Of a DNA stretch of 6,120 nt, positions 4,751 through 6,120 are shown piece by piece (within the stretch, counting starts at the first letter, position 1; each line of letters begins with the position of its first letter). Source of the stretch: Pseudomonadota bacterium (GTDB lineage: Bacteria; Pseudomonadota; Alphaproteobacteria; Acetobacterales; Acetobacteraceae); assembly GCA_021808205.1 (NCBI GenBank), contig JAKBCD010000129.1, positions 1 through 6,120 on the forward strand, written 5' to 3'. Below the pieces are notes generated by a model, which had not been told where the DNA came from, made no database searches, and worked only from the letters and a program-made list of their open reading frames with translations. A program made the translations under genes and the position numbers.

Positions 4751-6120
4751 ATGAACATGATGACGAAGCCTGAAGCCGTGTTGCTTGACGATGCCGTGCA
4801 GATGCCGGGCCGCTTTCAGGTCAAGGTCGACCGCTCGCGCGACGCGTTGCTCACAGATTTCGGCCGCGCCACGCTGGATGACCGGTATCTCCTGCCCGGC
4901 GAGAGCTACCAGGACCTCTTCGCCCGCGTTGCTTCTTATTATGGCGATAACCAGGCTCATGCCCAACGGCTTTACGATTACATCTCCAAGATGTGGTTCA
5001 TGCCCGCCACCCCGGTGCTCTCCAACGGCGGTACGGATCGCGGCTTGCCGATCTCCTGCTTCCTGAATGAGGCCACCGACACGCTGGATGGCATTGTCGG
5101 ACTATGGAACGAGAATGTGTGGCTGGCTTCCAAAGGCGGCGGCATCGGTTCCTATTGGGGCAATCTGCGCTCCATTGGCGAGAAGGTGGGCAAGAACGGC
5201 AAAACCTCCGGCATCATCCCGTTCATCCGGGTGATGGACAGCCTCACCCTCGCCATCTCCCAGGGCTCCCTGCGCCGTGGCTCAGCGGCGGTCTATTTGC
5301 CCATCTGGCATCCCGAGATCGAGGAATTCATCGACATGCGCCGCCCCACCGGCGGCGACCCCAACCGCAAGGCGCTCAACCTGCATCATGGCGTGCTGGT
5401 ATCGGATGATTTCATGCGCGCCGTGGAAGCCGACGAAATGTGGGGCCTGCGCTCGCCCAAGGATAACAGCGTGGTGCGCTCCGTCTCCGCCCGCGCGCTC
5501 TGGATCCGCATTCTCACCACGCGCATCGAGCAAGGCGAGCCGTACATCATCTATTCCGACCACGTGAACAATGCGCGGCCTGAACAGCACAAGCTGGCCG
5601 GGCTGGAGGTGAAAACCTCCAATCTCTGCGCCGAGATCACCCTGCCCACGGGCATCGACCAGTACGGCAAGCAGCGCACCGCCGTATGCTGCCTCTCCTC
5701 GCTGAATCTTGAAACCTGGTTCGAATGGCACCAGGACGAGCAATTCATCGAAGATGTCATGCGCTTCCTGGACAATGTGCTGGAGGATTTCATCCAGAAG
5801 GCGCCGGATTCCATGGAACGCGCAAAATATGCGGCCTTCCGCGAGCGTTCCATCGGGCTCGGCGTGATGGGTTTTCACTCCTTCCTGCAGGACAATTCCA
5901 TCCCCTGGGAAAGCGTGATGGCGAAGGTGTGGAACACCCGCATGTTCAAACACATTCGCGCCGCCGCGGACAAAGCCTCCAAGACCCTCGCGGCCGAGCG
6001 CGGCGCCTGCCCGGATGCGAAGGATTACGGCATCGAAGAGCGTTTCAGCCACAAGATGGCGATCGCGCCCACCGCGTCCATCTCCATCATCGCGGGCAAC
6101 GCCTCGCCGGGCATCGAACC
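4751..6120 (+). CDS. nrdA: Class I ribonucleoside-diphosphate reductase large (alpha) subunit (partial, C-terminus outside window)
   Basis: The first 456 residues of the catalytic subunit that reduces ribonucleoside diphosphates to deoxyribonucleotides, using a radical supplied by NrdB. Visible residues: Cys103 in ISCFLN and Cys313 in AVCCLSSLNL (the redox pair, matching E. coli C225 and C462). N291-L-C293-A-E295 holds the radical Cys with the catalytic Asn and Glu, and the conserved PTAS...GNASPGIEP begins at residue 440. RRGSAAVYLPIWHPEIEEF (176-193) favours class I over the B12-dependent NrdJ. Only about 40 residues precede the reductase core, so the N-terminal ATP-cone of E. coli NrdA is absent. 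The first ATG (4751) lies 10 nt after AGGGG; ATGs at 4757 and 4760 are less likely. The C-terminal tyrosine pair and tail cysteines lie outside the window. An NrdR box lies upstream. Confidence 0.95.
   Translation, partial: MNMMTKPEAVLLDDAVQMPGRFQVKVDRSRDALLTDFGRATLDDRYLLPGESYQDLFARVASYYGDNQAHAQRLYDYISKMWFMPATPVLSNGGTDRGLPISCFLNEATDTLDGIVGLWNENVWLASKGGGIGSYWGNLRSIGEKVGKNGKTSGIIPFIRVMDSLTLAISQGSLRRGSAAVYLPIWHPEIEEFIDMRRPTGGDPNRKALNLHHGVLVSDDFMRAVEADEMWGLRSPKDNSVVRSVSARALWIRILTTRIEQGEPYIIYSDHVNNARPEQHKLAGLEVKTSNLCAEITLPTGIDQYGKQRTAVCCLSSLNLETWFEWHQDEQFIEDVMRFLDNVLEDFIQKAPDSMERAKYAAFRERSIGLGVMGFHSFLQDNSIPWESVMAKVWNTRMFKHIRAAADKASKTLAAERGACPDAKDYGIEERFSHKMAIAPTASISIIAGNASPGIE

Noticed and set aside
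4546..4773. 75-residue plus-strand open frame in the gap before nrdA
   Set aside because: TTG start without a ribosome binding site; it runs through the NrdR box and overlaps the nrdA start out of frame.
5282..6052. 256-residue minus-strand open frame inside nrdA
   Set aside because: It is antisense to the NLCAE active-site region of nrdA, and its translation shows no domain.

Overview
This 6.1-kb window looks like chromosomal DNA of a GC-rich alphaproteobacterium, most likely of the Acetobacteraceae/Rhodospirillales type. That placement rests on the protein families (a long-chain polyprenyl synthase divergent from a COG4123 methyltransferase, DUF815 ATPase next to yajC) and on promoter-like elements close to the alphaproteobacterial CTTGAC/CTATAT pattern. 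It is a judgement from recognition and was not tested by a search. There is no sign of phage, insertion sequence, CRISPR array, tRNA or rRNA.

Layout, left to right: (1) the N-terminal 207 residues of a DUF815-type AAA+ ATPase on the minus strand, running off the left edge; (2) yajC, plus strand, encoding the small membrane partner of SecDF; (3) a long-chain polyprenyl diphosphate synthase (IspB type, quinone side chain), minus strand; (4) a TrmN6/YfiC-like NPPW methyltransferase, plus strand; (5) a 536-residue radical SAM protein with two tandem 108-residue N-terminal modules, minus strand; (6) a 276-bp regulatory gap; (7) the first 456 residues of the class I ribonucleotide reductase large subunit NrdA, plus strand, running off the right edge.

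The six genes alternate strictly in strand (- + - + - +), so no two neighbours can share an operon within the window. Two pairs are divergent across about 74-bp gaps, two are convergent with gaps of 8-9 bp, and the nrdA/radical SAM pair is divergent across 276 bp. The genes are mostly housekeeping: protein export, quinone tail synthesis, RNA or protein methylation and dNTP synthesis. They do not form an obvious shared pathway.

The clearest regulatory signal is an NrdR-like box overlapping a CTATAT -10 element upstream of nrdA, with a weaker second half-matching box 29 bp upstream. The least ordinary gene is the radical SAM protein. It carries a duplicated beta-rich module (54 of 99 aligned positions identical by hand count), a standard CxxxCxxC cluster motif, a CLHE sequence where GGE is usual, and a SPASM-like C-terminus with no cysteines. 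Its substrate is unknown. I found no convincing multi-gene novel system.
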